Positions 1 to 6,594 of a stretch of DNA of 7,932 nt are shown one piece after another. Source of the stretch: Oscillospiraceae bacterium (lineage in GTDB: Bacteria > Bacillota > Clostridia > Oscillospirales > Oscillospiraceae); contig CACXCV010000167.1 in NCBI GenBank assembly GCA_902766215.1, positions 1 through 7,932 of the forward strand. Direction: 5' to 3'. Position 1 is the stretch's first letter, and every line of letters begins with the position of its first letter. The translations under genes and the position numbers were made by a program. The notes under the pieces are model-generated. The model did not search any database. It saw nothing but the letters and a program-made list of their open reading frames with translations, and was not told the origin of the DNA.

Positions 1-1
1 G

Positions 2-199
2 CGCTTCCGGCTGGACCCCACAGAGGAAGAGCAGGCAGATGGATCGAAAACAAAACAGATCCGCGCCCGCACCTGGTATGGCGAATACTGCTTTGAAAAG
101 AGCGTGATTGCCGACGACCGCCGCTTTCCCCTCTCCGACGAGGGACGCATGGCTCTGCGCGACTGGCTGGAGTCACTGCGAGACGCCGCAGGCGGCTGA
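2..199 (+). CDS. C-terminal end of an unidentified protein (partial)
   Basis: An open frame enters from the left edge and ends at a TGA at 197-199, giving 65 residues of a protein whose start lies outside the window. I do not recognise the family. The visible part is hydrophilic and charged. It has an acidic stretch (PTEEEQADG), then a segment around WYGEYCFEKSVIADD, then FPLSDEGRMALRDWLESL, which looks like a short amphipathic helix. There is no membrane segment. The same-strand neighbour pepF is separated from it by the opposing transporter gene, so the context gives no functional clue. Its stop codon lies 3 bases from that of the convergent transporter. Codon use (CGC, GCC, CTG) resembles the other genes here, so the frame is probably real. 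No function is proposed. Confidence 0.6.
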   Translation, partial: RFRLDPTEEEQADGSKTKQIRARTWYGEYCFEKSVIADDRRFPLSDEGRMALRDWLESLRDAAGG

Positions 200-202
200 A
201 TC

Positions 203-1102
203 TCAGCCCTTCTGCCCGGCTCCCGCACACCGCGAGGGCAGCTGCGAGAGGATCACCGCGCCGAACATCAGCCCGCAGCCCAGCAGCTCCCAGCCGCTGA
301 GCGTATCGTGCAGGATGATCCAGCCGAACAGGCAGGAAAATACGCTTTCCAGGCTCATCAGCAGCGAGGCCACCGTGGGCGAGGTGTCGCGCTGCGCCGC
401 CGCCTGCAGCGTGTAGCCCACGCCGCTGGACAGGCACCCGGCATAGAGCAGGCTCCACCGCGCCGCCCAGATATTCTGCCAGCTGTTGTGCTCCAGCAGC
501 AGCGCCGCCGCGGTGGACAACACCGCGCAGACCGCAAACTGCATCAGGCTCAGCTCCACCGCGTCCACCTGCCGGACAAAGTGCCCCACCATCAAAATCT
601 GCACTGCATACAGCAGCGCGCAGAGCAGCAGCAGCCCCTCGCCGGCCGACAGCCCGCCCGAGGCCCCGGTGAGCAGCAGCAGCCCGGCAATGGACAGCGC
701 CACGCCAAGCCACACCTGCATCCCCACCCGCCGGCGCAGAAACACCAGGCTCAGCAGCGGCACCAGCGGCACATACAGCGCCGTGAGGAAGCCTGCCTTG
801 CTGGTCGAGGCGTCCATGGTGATGCCCATCTGCTGCGCGGCCGAGGCTGCGCACAGCGCCGCGCCGCAGCAGCCGCCCGCCAGCAGCAGCGGCCGCCAGG
901 CCGGGCGCTGCTGGCCCAGGCGGCGCAGGGTGCGGCGGCGCAGAAGCACCAGCGGCAGCAGCACCAGCGCGCCCAGATACGACCGGATCGCCAGAAAGCC
1001 GAACGGCTCCATCAGGTCGGCGCCAATGCTCTGCGCCACAAAGGCGGCGCCCCAGATGACGGCCGTCAGCAGTAACAGAAGGTTTGCCCGCAGGGTTCGC
1101 AT
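203..1102 (-). CDS. EamA/DMT-superfamily transporter (RhaT/YdcZ-like permease)
   Basis: This encodes a 299-residue integral membrane protein with about ten hydrophobic helices in two tandem EamA halves, roughly residues 5-141 and 150-285. Family hallmarks are WGAAFVAQSIG in helix 1, the region TKAGFLTALYVPLVPLLSL near residues 105-125, and the C-terminal TSPTVASLLMSLESVFS followed by a last helix pair. Members of the drug/metabolite transporter superfamily export or exchange small metabolites, and the substrate cannot be read from sequence. A longer in-frame start exists at 1147, but ATG at 1100-1102 is preferred: GAGGAG lies 9 bases upstream (1112-1117 on the plus strand), hydrophobic sequence begins almost at once, and the longer form would overlap the promoter at 1138-1166. 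It is monocistronic here and divergent from pepF. The short basic tail after the last helix is usual. Confidence 0.88.
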   Translation of the reverse strand: MRTLRANLLLLLTAVIWGAAFVAQSIGADLMEPFGFLAIRSYLGALVLLPLVLLRRRTLRRLGQQRPAWRPLLLAGGCCGAALCAASAAQQMGITMDASTSKAGFLTALYVPLVPLLSLVFLRRRVGMQVWLGVALSIAGLLLLTGASGGLSAGEGLLLLCALLYAVQILMVGHFVRQVDAVELSLMQFAVCAVLSTAAALLLEHNSWQNIWAARWSLLYAGCLSSGVGYTLQAAAQRDTSPTVASLLMSLESVFSCLFGWIILHDTLSGWELLGCGLMFGAVILSQLPSRCAGAGQKG

Positions 1103-1111
1103 CACAGTTCT

Positions 1112-1117
1112 CTCCTC
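1112..1117 (-). promoter_or_regulatory. Ribosome binding site that sets the transporter start
   Basis: GAGGAG on the minus strand lies 9 bases before ATG 1100-1102. It decides between this start and the in-frame ATG at 1145-1147, which sits inside the promoter region. Confidence 0.7.
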
Positions 1118-1123
1118 AACCAG

Positions 1124-1136
1124 TTCAAATTTTGAA
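1124..1136. promoter_or_regulatory. Perfect 13-bp palindrome, candidate operator of the transporter gene
   Basis: TTCAAA and TTTGAA flank a single central T. The element lies just downstream of the predicted -10 box of the transporter promoter, so it overlaps the expected start of transcription at about 1131. A repressor bound here would block initiation. The size and AT-rich symmetry suit a small dimeric repressor of MarR or TetR type, but no regulator gene is in the window and the assignment is inference. Confidence 0.45.
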
Positions 1137-1137
1137 T

Positions 1138-1166
1138 ACTCTACCACACGAACGCAGCCAAGTCAA
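1138..1166 (-). promoter_or_regulatory. Sigma-A-type promoter of the transporter gene
   Basis: On the minus strand, TTGACT (1161-1166) is followed after 17 bases by TAGAGT (1138-1143). The -35 box matches the consensus at five of six positions and the -10 at four of six. The start of transcription would fall near 1131, about 30 bases upstream of the start codon at 1102. The opposing pepF gene has no comparably good promoter. Its best signals are a weak TTTGGC/TATCAT-like pair at about 1176-1203, downstream of a 6-bp inverted repeat (ATCCGG 1166-1171, CCGGAT 1191-1196). Confidence 0.6.
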
Positions 1167-1224
1167 TCCGGCAACTTTGGCCAGATTAGTCCGGATATAT
1201 CATCACTTTTGGAGGTTGTACACA

Positions 1225-3024
1225 ATGGAACAAACCATCAAGCAGCGTCAGGAAATCGATGCCCGGTGGCAGTGGGCCACCACCGACCTGTTTGCCACTG
1301 ACGAAGCATGGGAAGCGGCTTATGCCCAGTGTGAGGCGCAGCTGCCCGCCCTGGCTGCCTACGCCGGCAAGCTGGGCTCCGCCGAAGGGCTGTATGGCTA
1401 TCTGACCGCCCGCGACGCCGCCATGGATCAGCTGGAGCGGGTGTATCAATACGCCAGCCTGCGCTCTGACGAGGATACCCGCGTGGCCAAATATCAGGAC
1501 TATGACAGCAAGGTCTCGCGCCTGGCCACCAAGTTCGAGTCGGCCTGCGCCTTTCAGGCGCCCGAGCTGATGGCCATCGATGACGACACGCTCGAGGGCT
1601 TTTACACCGCCGTGCCCGCGCTGGAAGATTATCGCCGCTATCTCACCGACCAGCGCCGCTTCCGCGCCCACACGCTCAGCCAGGCCGAGGAGGCCCTTCT
1701 GGCCGCAGCTGGCGACATGGCCGGCACGCCCTATTCCATCTTCAACATGCTGACCAACGCCGACCGCCGCTTTGCCGACGCCACCGACAGCGAGGGCAAG
1801 TCCCACAAGCTGACCAACGGCACGCTGGTGCCGCTGATGAGCCAGGGCGACCGCGTGCTGCGCAAGAGTGCCTTTGACAACTATTACCGCACACTGGACG
1901 AGCAGAAGAACACCTCTGCCGCCCTGCTGGCCGGCCAGATGAAGCAGCTGCAGTTCTATGCCGACAGCAGCAGGTATCCCTCGGCACTGGCCGCCTCGCT
2001 CTATCACAACAACGTGCCCGAGGCCGTGTATCACAACCTGATCGACGCCGTTCACGAGAACATGGGCGCCATGCACCGCTATGTCCGCCTGCGCAAAAAG
2101 CTGCTGGGTCTGGATGAGCTGCACATGTACGACGTCTATGCCCCCATGGTCCCCGACGCCGACAGCGCCTTCCCCTATGAACAGGCCAAACAGATCGTCT
2201 ATGACGCGCTGGCTCCCCTGGGCGAGGACTATCGCGCCATTCTGAAGGAAGGCTTTGACAACCGCTGGATCGACGTGTACGAAAACGCCGGCAAGCGCTC
2301 CGGGGCCTATTCCTCCGGCGGCCGGGTGCACCCCTTCGTGCTGCTGAACTATCACGAGCAACTGGACGACGTGTTCACGCTGGCCCACGAGATGGGCCAT
2401 GCCATCCACAGCTATCTCTCCAGCCACACGCAGAAACCGATTGACAGCGAATACGTCATCTTCGTGGCCGAGGTCGCTTCCACCTGCAACGAGGCGCTGC
2501 TGATGGAGCACCTGCTGAAGATCACCACCGACCGCCGCCAGCGCGCCGTGCTGATCAACCACTTCCTCGAGCAGTTCAAGGGCACGCTCTATCGCCAGAC
2601 CATGTTTGCCGAGTTCGAGCGCGCATGCGGCCGCCTGACCCAGCAGGGCGAGACCATGACCGCTGAGCGGCTCAACAGCCTCTATTACGACCTGAACAAG
2701 GCCTACTTCGGCCCGGACATGGTCTCGGACGAGGCCATTGCCCTGGAGTGGAGCCGCATTCCCCATTTCTACATGAACTACTACGTCTTCCAGTATGCCA
2801 CCGGCTATGCCGCGGCCATCGCCCTGTCCCGACGCATCCTGCGCGAGGGCGCGCCGGCCGTGAAGGACTATCTCGGCTTCCTGTCCGGCGGCTGCTCCAA
2901 GAGCCCCATCGACCTGCTGAAGGGCGCCGGCGTGGACATGACCACCACCGCCCCCATTGCCGACGCGCTCAAGCTCTTCGACGAGCTGATCAGCGAGATG
3001 GAATCGCTGACCGACGCGCTTTGA
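1225..3024 (+). CDS. pepF: Oligoendopeptidase F, M3 family zinc metallopeptidase
   Basis: This encodes a 599-residue cytosolic zinc peptidase of the M3B/PepF family, which cleaves short to medium oligopeptides and takes part in peptide turnover. The catalytic motif HEMGH is at residues 388-392 within TLAHEMGHAIHSYLSS, where H388 and H392 bind zinc and E389 is the catalytic base. The third ligand is most likely E416 in FVAEVASTCNE. The N-terminal half is the helical PepF-type domain, beginning near RWQWATTDLF. Length is normal for the family, about 600 residues, and no signal peptide is visible. ATG at 1225 is chosen because GGAGG at 1211-1215 lies 9 bases upstream and the product then starts as family members do. 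An in-frame extension back to 1084 would run through the divergent promoter region. xpt follows after 16 bases with no terminator, so the two are probably cotranscribed. Confidence 0.96.
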   Translation: MEQTIKQRQEIDARWQWATTDLFATDEAWEAAYAQCEAQLPALAAYAGKLGSAEGLYGYLTARDAAMDQLERVYQYASLRSDEDTRVAKYQDYDSKVSRLATKFESACAFQAPELMAIDDDTLEGFYTAVPALEDYRRYLTDQRRFRAHTLSQAEEALLAAAGDMAGTPYSIFNMLTNADRRFADATDSEGKSHKLTNGTLVPLMSQGDRVLRKSAFDNYYRTLDEQKNTSAALLAGQMKQLQFYADSSRYPSALAASLYHNNVPEAVYHNLIDAVHENMGAMHRYVRLRKKLLGLDELHMYDVYAPMVPDADSAFPYEQAKQIVYDALAPLGEDYRAILKEGFDNRWIDVYENAGKRSGAYSSGGRVHPFVLLNYHEQLDDVFTLAHEMGHAIHSYLSSHTQKPIDSEYVIFVAEVASTCNEALLMEHLLKITTDRRQRAVLINHFLEQFKGTLYRQTMFAEFERACGRLTQQGETMTAERLNSLYYDLNKAYFGPDMVSDEAIALEWSRIPHFYMNYYVFQYATGYAAAIALSRRILREGAPAVKDYLGFLSGGCSKSPIDLLKGAGVDMTTTAPIADALKLFDELISEMESLTDAL

Positions 3025-3040
3025 TCGGGAGGGCGGACAG

Positions 3041-3619
3041 ATGGAAGCTCTCAAACAGCGAATCCGCCGGGACGGTCAGGTGCTCCCCGGCAACGTGCTC
3101 AAGGTCAACAGCTTTCTCAACCATCAGATCGACCCGCTGCTGATGGCGCAGATCGGCGAGGAATTCCGCCGTCTGTTTGCCGACCGGCCCATTACCAAGG
3201 TGGTCACCATCGAGGCTTCGGGCATCGCCATCGGTTCGCTGACGGCGCTGGCCTTCGGCGTGCCGCTGGTCTTTGCCAAAAAGGCCAAGTCGCTCAACCT
3301 GGGGCAGGACGTCTACTGCGTACAGATCGAGTCCTTTACCCACAAAAACATCTCCGACGTGATCATCGACCGGCAGTTTCTCTCGCCGGAGGATCATGTG
3401 CTGATCGTGGACGATTTTCTGGCCAACGGCAAGGCGCTGGAGGGGCTCACCGCGCTGGTCGAGCAGGCCGGGGCCACCGTCGAGGGCATCGGCATTGTCA
3501 TCGAAAAGGGCTTCCAGGGCGCGGGCGACCGCTTCCGCGCGGCGGGAGTCAACCTCCATTCGCTGGCCATCGTCGAATCGATGGACGCCGAAACCGGCGA
3601 GATCACCTTCCGCGGCTGA
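3041..3619 (+). CDS. xpt: Xanthine phosphoribosyltransferase
   Basis: This encodes a 192-residue purine salvage enzyme that converts xanthine and PRPP to XMP and pyrophosphate in the cytoplasm. It aligns with B. subtilis Xpt (194 residues) along its whole length: both start MEALK and both have KV(N/D)SFLNHQIDPLLM near residues 21-35. The PRPP-binding loop is VLIVDDFLANGKA at 120-132, and GIGIVIEK at 149-156 follows. N27 and K156 correspond to positions recalled as purine contacts in the Bacillus enzyme. ATG 3041 is preceded by GGGAGGG at 3027-3033, 7 bases upstream. In Bacillus, xpt heads an xpt-pbuX operon under a guanine riboswitch. Here it is the second gene after pepF, the 16-base gap leaves no room for a riboswitch, and no purine permease follows before the terminator. 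Confidence 0.97.
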   Translation: MEALKQRIRRDGQVLPGNVLKVNSFLNHQIDPLLMAQIGEEFRRLFADRPITKVVTIEASGIAIGSLTALAFGVPLVFAKKAKSLNLGQDVYCVQIESFTHKNISDVIIDRQFLSPEDHVLIVDDFLANGKALEGLTALVEQAGATVEGIGIVIEKGFQGAGDRFRAAGVNLHSLAIVESMDAETGEITFRG

Positions 3620-3637
3620 GTTTTTTCTGCAAGACCG

Positions 3638-3673
3638 GCAGCGCCTGCACCAACCGGTGCAGGCGCTGCTTTT
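3638..3673 (+). terminator. Rho-independent terminator of pepF-xpt
   Basis: A perfect 14-bp stem (3638-3651 with 3656-3669) closes an AACC tetraloop and is followed by TTTT. It starts 18 bases after the xpt stop. The T tract is short but the stem is very stable. The minus strand has no T tract after the stem, so it works in one direction. Confidence 0.85.
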
Positions 3674-3680
3674 GGCGTGA

Positions 3681-3717
3681 ATTGCCGGAGCTTTTGTGGT
3701 TTTCCCCCGCCGGCAAT
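3681..3717. repeat. Inverted repeat in the xpt-nfnA spacer
   Basis: ATTGCCGG (3681-3688) and CCGGCAAT (3710-3717) are exact reverse complements, 21 bases apart, lying between the xpt terminator and the nfnA promoter. No T tract follows, so this is not an obvious terminator. It could be a second, weak transcript-end structure or a protein site. Its role is unknown. Confidence 0.35.
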
Positions 3718-3761
3718 CCCGCGGAGGAAAACATTTGTCACATCTGTGCAGACAACCGCCG

Positions 3762-3790
3762 TTGATTTCCGCCGGCAGGTGTGATACGAT
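3762..3790 (+). promoter_or_regulatory. Sigma-A-type promoter of nfnAB with extended -10
   Basis: TTGATT (3762-3767) and TACGAT (3785-3790) are 17 bases apart, and TGA directly before the -10 gives the extended TGn form. Transcription would start near 3797, leaving a leader of about 40 bases with a GGAGG ribosome binding site at 3823-3827. An imperfect dyad spans the promoter: 3736-3746 can pair with 3776-3786 over 11 positions including two G-T pairs. It could be a regulator site. Confidence 0.7.
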
Positions 3791-3836
3791 AAAGTAATAA
3801 AGCCGATCCTTACCATTCCTCTGGAGGTTTACCATA

Positions 3837-4679
3837 ATGTATCCGATCGTTGCAAAAAAATGTCTCAATCCCACCGTGACCATGATGGACATCGCCGCGC
3901 CGCTGGTGGCGCGCAAGGCCCAGGCCGGGCAGTTTATCATTCTCCGCGTGGACGAAGACGGCGAGCGCATCCCCCTGACGGTCGCCGGCTATGACCGCGC
4001 CGCCGGAACGGTGCGCATCATCTTTCAGGTGGTTGGCGCCACCACCGAAAAGCTGAACCACAAGCAGGTGGGCGAGTCCATCCAGGACTTTGTCGGCCCG
4101 CTGGGTGAGCCGACTCACCTGGCCGGGCTGAAAAAGGTCTGCATCGTTGGCGGCGGCGTGGGCTGCGCCATTGCGCTGCCCATTGCCGAGGCGCTGCACG
4201 CCATGGGCGCGGAGGTGCACGCCATCATCGGCTTCCGCAGCCGCGAGCTGCTGATCCTCGAGGACGAATTCCGCGCCGTCTCCGACCGGCTGACCGTCAT
4301 GACCGACGACGGCAGCTATGGCAGCCGGGGCACCGTCACCGTGCCGCTGCAGGCCGCGCTGACGGCCGGCGAACAGTATGACGAGGTCATCGCCATCGGC
4401 CCGCTGATCATGATGAAGTTTGTCGTGGCCACCACCCGGCCCTTCGGCGTGAAGACCACCGTGTCCATGAACCCCATCATGGTCGACGGCACCGGCATGT
4501 GCGGCGGCTGCCGACTGACCGTGGGCGGCAAGACCCGCTTTGCCTGTGTGGACGGCCCCGACTTCGACGGCTTCGAGGTCGATTTTGACGAAGCCATGGC
4601 CCGCGGCTCGATGTACCGCGACTTTGAACGCCATGCCCATGAAGAAACCTGCAACCTGTTTCAAAAGGAGGTGCGGTAA
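3837..4679 (+). CDS. nfnA: NfnA: FAD/NAD(H)-binding [2Fe-2S] small subunit of NADH-dependent ferredoxin:NADP+ oxidoreductase
   Basis: This is the 280-residue small subunit of the cytosolic electron-bifurcating transhydrogenase NfnAB. It binds FAD, reacts with NAD(H) and passes electrons through a [2Fe-2S] cluster. It belongs to the ferredoxin-reductase superfamily shared with PyrK and SudB. The FAD-binding segment is RIPLTVAGYD (44-53), the NAD-binding glycine loop is VGGGVGCA (104-111), and the C-terminal cluster motif is MVDGTGMCGGC (215-225) followed by C237. C222, C225 and C237 are likely ligands. D217 is the likely fourth ligand, since Asp plus three Cys is the known pattern of this subunit. 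Length is normal. GGAGG lies 9 bases before ATG 3837. nfnB begins one base after the stop, so the two are translated together. Pairing with nfnB instead of pyrD argues against the pyrimidine-pathway homologue PyrK. Confidence 0.92.
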   Translation: MYPIVAKKCLNPTVTMMDIAAPLVARKAQAGQFIILRVDEDGERIPLTVAGYDRAAGTVRIIFQVVGATTEKLNHKQVGESIQDFVGPLGEPTHLAGLKKVCIVGGGVGCAIALPIAEALHAMGAEVHAIIGFRSRELLILEDEFRAVSDRLTVMTDDGSYGSRGTVTVPLQAALTAGEQYDEVIAIGPLIMMKFVVATTRPFGVKTTVSMNPIMVDGTGMCGGCRLTVGGKTRFACVDGPDFDGFEVDFDEAMARGSMYRDFERHAHEETCNLFQKEVR

Positions 4680-4680
4680 C

Positions 4681-6093
4681 ATGCCCGCCAATCTGCGTCC
4701 TGATAAGAATCCCATGCCCTCACAGCCCCCGGCGCAGCGCGCCCACAACTTTGACGAGGTGGCCCTGGGCTATGACGAGGCAGCCGCCCTGGACGAGGCG
4801 GCCCGCTGCCTTCACTGCGCCAACATGCCCTGTGTCTCCGGCTGCCCGGTCAACGTCCACATTCCCGCCTTTATCGAGCAGGTGCGCAGCGGCGACTTCG
4901 AGGCCGCCTATCAGATCATCACCCAGTCCTCCAGCCTGCCCGCCGTGTGCGGCCGCGTCTGTCCGCAGGAAAATCAGTGCGAGGCCCGGTGCGTCCGCGG
5001 CAAAAAGGGCGAGCCCGTGGGCATCGGCCGGTTGGAGCGGTTTGTGGCCGACTGGCACAACCAGTTCTCCGCCGCCGCGCCGGTCAGGCCCGCCCCCAAC
5101 GGTCACCGGGTCGCAGTGGTCGGCTCCGGCCCCTCCGGCCTGACCTGCGCCGGCGACCTGGCCAAAAAGGGCTATGCCGTCACCGTGTTCGAGGCGCTGC
5201 ACCTGGCTGGCGGCGTGCTGGTCTATGGCATCCCGGAATTTCGCCTGCCCAAGCGCATCGTGCAGCAGGAGGTGGACAGCCTGCGCCAGCTGGGCGTGGA
5301 CGTGCAGACCAACGTGGTCATCGGCAAAACCATGACCATCGACGAGCTGTTCGAACAGGGGTACGAGGCCGTGTTCATCGGCTCCGGCGCAGGCCTGCCC
5401 AACTTTATGGGCATCCCGGGCGAGAGTCTCAAGGGCGTCTATTCCGCCAACGAATTTCTCACCCGCAGCAACCTGATGAAGGCCTATCGCGCCGATGCCG
5501 CCACCCCCATCTGGAAGGGCGGCCGTGTGGTTGTGGTGGGCGGCGGCAACGTGGCCATGGACGCCGCGCGTACTGCCCTGCGCCTGGGCGGCCAGGTAAG
5601 CGTGGTCTATCGCCGCTCGATGGAAGAGCTGCCCGCTCGCCGCGAGGAGGTTGAGCACGCCATGGAAGAGGGCGTGGAATTCCACCTGCTGAACAATCCG
5701 GTGCGGATCCTGGGCTATCAGAACCCGGACGACCCCCGCGACCCCAAAAACGGCTGCGTCAAGGCTGTCGAGTGCATCCGCATGGAGCTGGGTGAGCCGG
5801 ACGAAAAGGGCCGCCGCCGCCCGGTGGAGATTCCCGGCAGCGAGTTTGTTATGCAGGCCGACGTGGTGATCATCGCCATCGGCACCAGCCCCAACCCGCT
5901 GATTAAAAACACCACGGCCGGGCTGGAGGTCAACCGTCGCGGCGGCATCATCGTGCAGGAGGACACCGGCGCCACCAGCCGCAGCGGCGTCTATGCCGGC
6001 GGCGACGCCGTCACCGGCGCAGCCACGGTCATCCTGGCCATGGGCGCGGGCAAAACCGCAGCCAAAGCCATCGACCAGGCGCTGATGGGCTGA
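4681..6093 (+). CDS. nfnB: NfnB: FAD/NADP(H)-binding, two-[4Fe-4S] large subunit of NADH-dependent ferredoxin:NADP+ oxidoreductase (GltD-like)
   Basis: This is the 470-residue bifurcating subunit. With NfnA it couples oxidation of reduced ferredoxin plus NADH to reduction of two NADP+, or the reverse. N-terminal cysteines C43, C46, C51 and C55, and C90, C94, C100 and C104, supply two [4Fe-4S] clusters. By comparison with dihydropyrimidine dehydrogenase, one cluster would use C43, C46, C51 and E119 (in GRLERF), the other C55, C94, C100 and C104. A glutamate ligand fits this family. The FAD loop is VGSGPSGL (147-154). The NADP(H) loop GGGNVAMDAAR (287-297) is followed by YRRS (310-313), which suits binding of the NADP phosphate. 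The last FAD contact is GDAVTGAATV (441-450). ATG 4681 is chosen over upstream in-frame codons because AGGAGGTG lies 7 bases before it. It was formerly annotated as homotetrameric glutamate synthase small subunit; no large subunit is in view and the nfnA neighbour favours Nfn. Confidence 0.94.
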   Translation: MPANLRPDKNPMPSQPPAQRAHNFDEVALGYDEAAALDEAARCLHCANMPCVSGCPVNVHIPAFIEQVRSGDFEAAYQIITQSSSLPAVCGRVCPQENQCEARCVRGKKGEPVGIGRLERFVADWHNQFSAAAPVRPAPNGHRVAVVGSGPSGLTCAGDLAKKGYAVTVFEALHLAGGVLVYGIPEFRLPKRIVQQEVDSLRQLGVDVQTNVVIGKTMTIDELFEQGYEAVFIGSGAGLPNFMGIPGESLKGVYSANEFLTRSNLMKAYRADAATPIWKGGRVVVVGGGNVAMDAARTALRLGGQVSVVYRRSMEELPARREEVEHAMEEGVEFHLLNNPVRILGYQNPDDPRDPKNGCVKAVECIRMELGEPDEKGRRRPVEIPGSEFVMQADVVIIAIGTSPNPLIKNTTAGLEVNRRGGIIVQEDTGATSRSGVYAGGDAVTGAATVILAMGAGKTAAKAIDQALMG

Positions 6094-6106
6094 ACCGGGT
6101 ATACCA

Positions 6107-6143
6107 GCGCCCCCGGCAGAGTCCTGCCGGGGGCGCGCTTTAT
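6107..6143 (+). terminator. Probable rho-independent terminator of nfnAB
   Basis: A perfect 13-bp GC-only stem apart from one A-U-type pair near the loop (6107-6119 with 6124-6136) closes an AGTC loop 13 bases after the nfnB stop. The tail GCTTTAT is short and weak as a T tract, so some read-through antisense to ruvX is possible. It sits between convergent genes, and its minus-strand tail is not T-rich, so it is unlikely to terminate ruvX efficiently. Confidence 0.7.
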
Positions 6144-6153
6144 CTGCCGCCGC

Positions 6154-6561
6154 TTACAGTGAGCGCAGATAGCCCTCGAGAATCAGCGCGGCCGCCACGG
6201 CGTCCACGGTGTTCTTTCGCTTTTTGCCGTGATAGTTTTGAGCGGACAGAATCCGGTGGGCGTCCACTGTGGTGCGCCGCTCGTCCCAGAGCGTCACCGG
6301 CATGCCCGCCGCCTCCTCCAGCCGGGCGGCAAAGGCGCGGTAAAGCGCCGCGCGCGGCCCCTCGCTGCCGTCCATGTTGCGGGGAAAACCCATCACCAGC
6401 AGCCCGGGCTGCTCCTGCTCGATCAGCGCCGTCAGCGCAGCCAGCAGCCGCTCGGTATTCCGCTCGTGTATCACGGTGGTGCGTCCCACAATGCTCCCCG
6501 TCAGGTCGCTGAAGGCCACGCCCGTCCGGGCGTCACCATAGTCTATGGCCATGATTCGCAT
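6154..6561 (-). CDS. ruvX: RuvX/YqgF Holliday-junction-resolvase-like protein (pre-16S rRNA nuclease family)
   Basis: This encodes a 135-residue RNase H-fold protein of the YqgF family, implicated in 5'-end maturation of 16S rRNA and, by fold, in Holliday junction resolution. The motifs are MAIDYGDARTGVAFSD (4-19), LLVMGFPRNMDGSEGPRA (54-71), VTLWDERRTTVDAHRIL (89-105) and NTVDAVAAALILEGYL (117-132). The likely metal-binding acids are D7, E94 (or D93) and D120. Length matches the usual 135-150 residues. The start at 6559-6561 is preferred over an in-frame ATG at 6744 because GGAG lies 7 bases upstream (6569-6572), the protein then begins at the first strand of the fold as in E. coli YqgF, and its promoter lies just upstream. 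The stop is 60 bases from that of convergent nfnB. In many Firmicutes this gene lies between ylbF- or alaS-type neighbours; here it stands alone. Confidence 0.95.
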   Translation of the reverse strand: MRIMAIDYGDARTGVAFSDLTGSIVGRTTVIHERNTERLLAALTALIEQEQPGLLVMGFPRNMDGSEGPRAALYRAFAARLEEAAGMPVTLWDERRTTVDAHRILSAQNYHGKKRKNTVDAVAAALILEGYLRSL

Positions 6562-6594
6562 CGTCTGTCTCCGTTTCCATCTGTATTTTTGTCC

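Noticed and set aside
212..241. CTGCCC/GGGCAG inverted repeat in the 3' end of the transporter gene as a terminator
   Set aside because: It lies inside coding sequence, has an 18-base loop and lacks a T tract on either strand.
1186..3054. Minus-strand open frame of about 620 codons opposite pepF
   Set aside because: The opposite frame of a GC-rich gene often stays open. The translation is low-complexity in G, A, V and H with no family motif, while pepF on the plus strand carries all family hallmarks.
3733..3755. TTGTC...GACAA as a Rex redox-repressor site upstream of nfnA
   Set aside because: The spacing and inner bases do not fit the Rex consensus, which needs TTGTG and CACAA separated by eight bases.
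3735..3797. Possible 20-codon open frame with TTG start after GGAGG at 3723-3727
   Set aside because: The nfnAB promoter boxes lie inside it, the start is non-standard and no promoter precedes it. The GGAGG is probably chance.
3810..4748. Long minus-strand open frame opposite nfnA, and similar frames opposite nfnB (4720-5685) and xpt (2990-3970)
   Set aside because: These are histidine- and glycine-rich shadow translations without ribosome binding sites, and they cross the boundaries of real genes.
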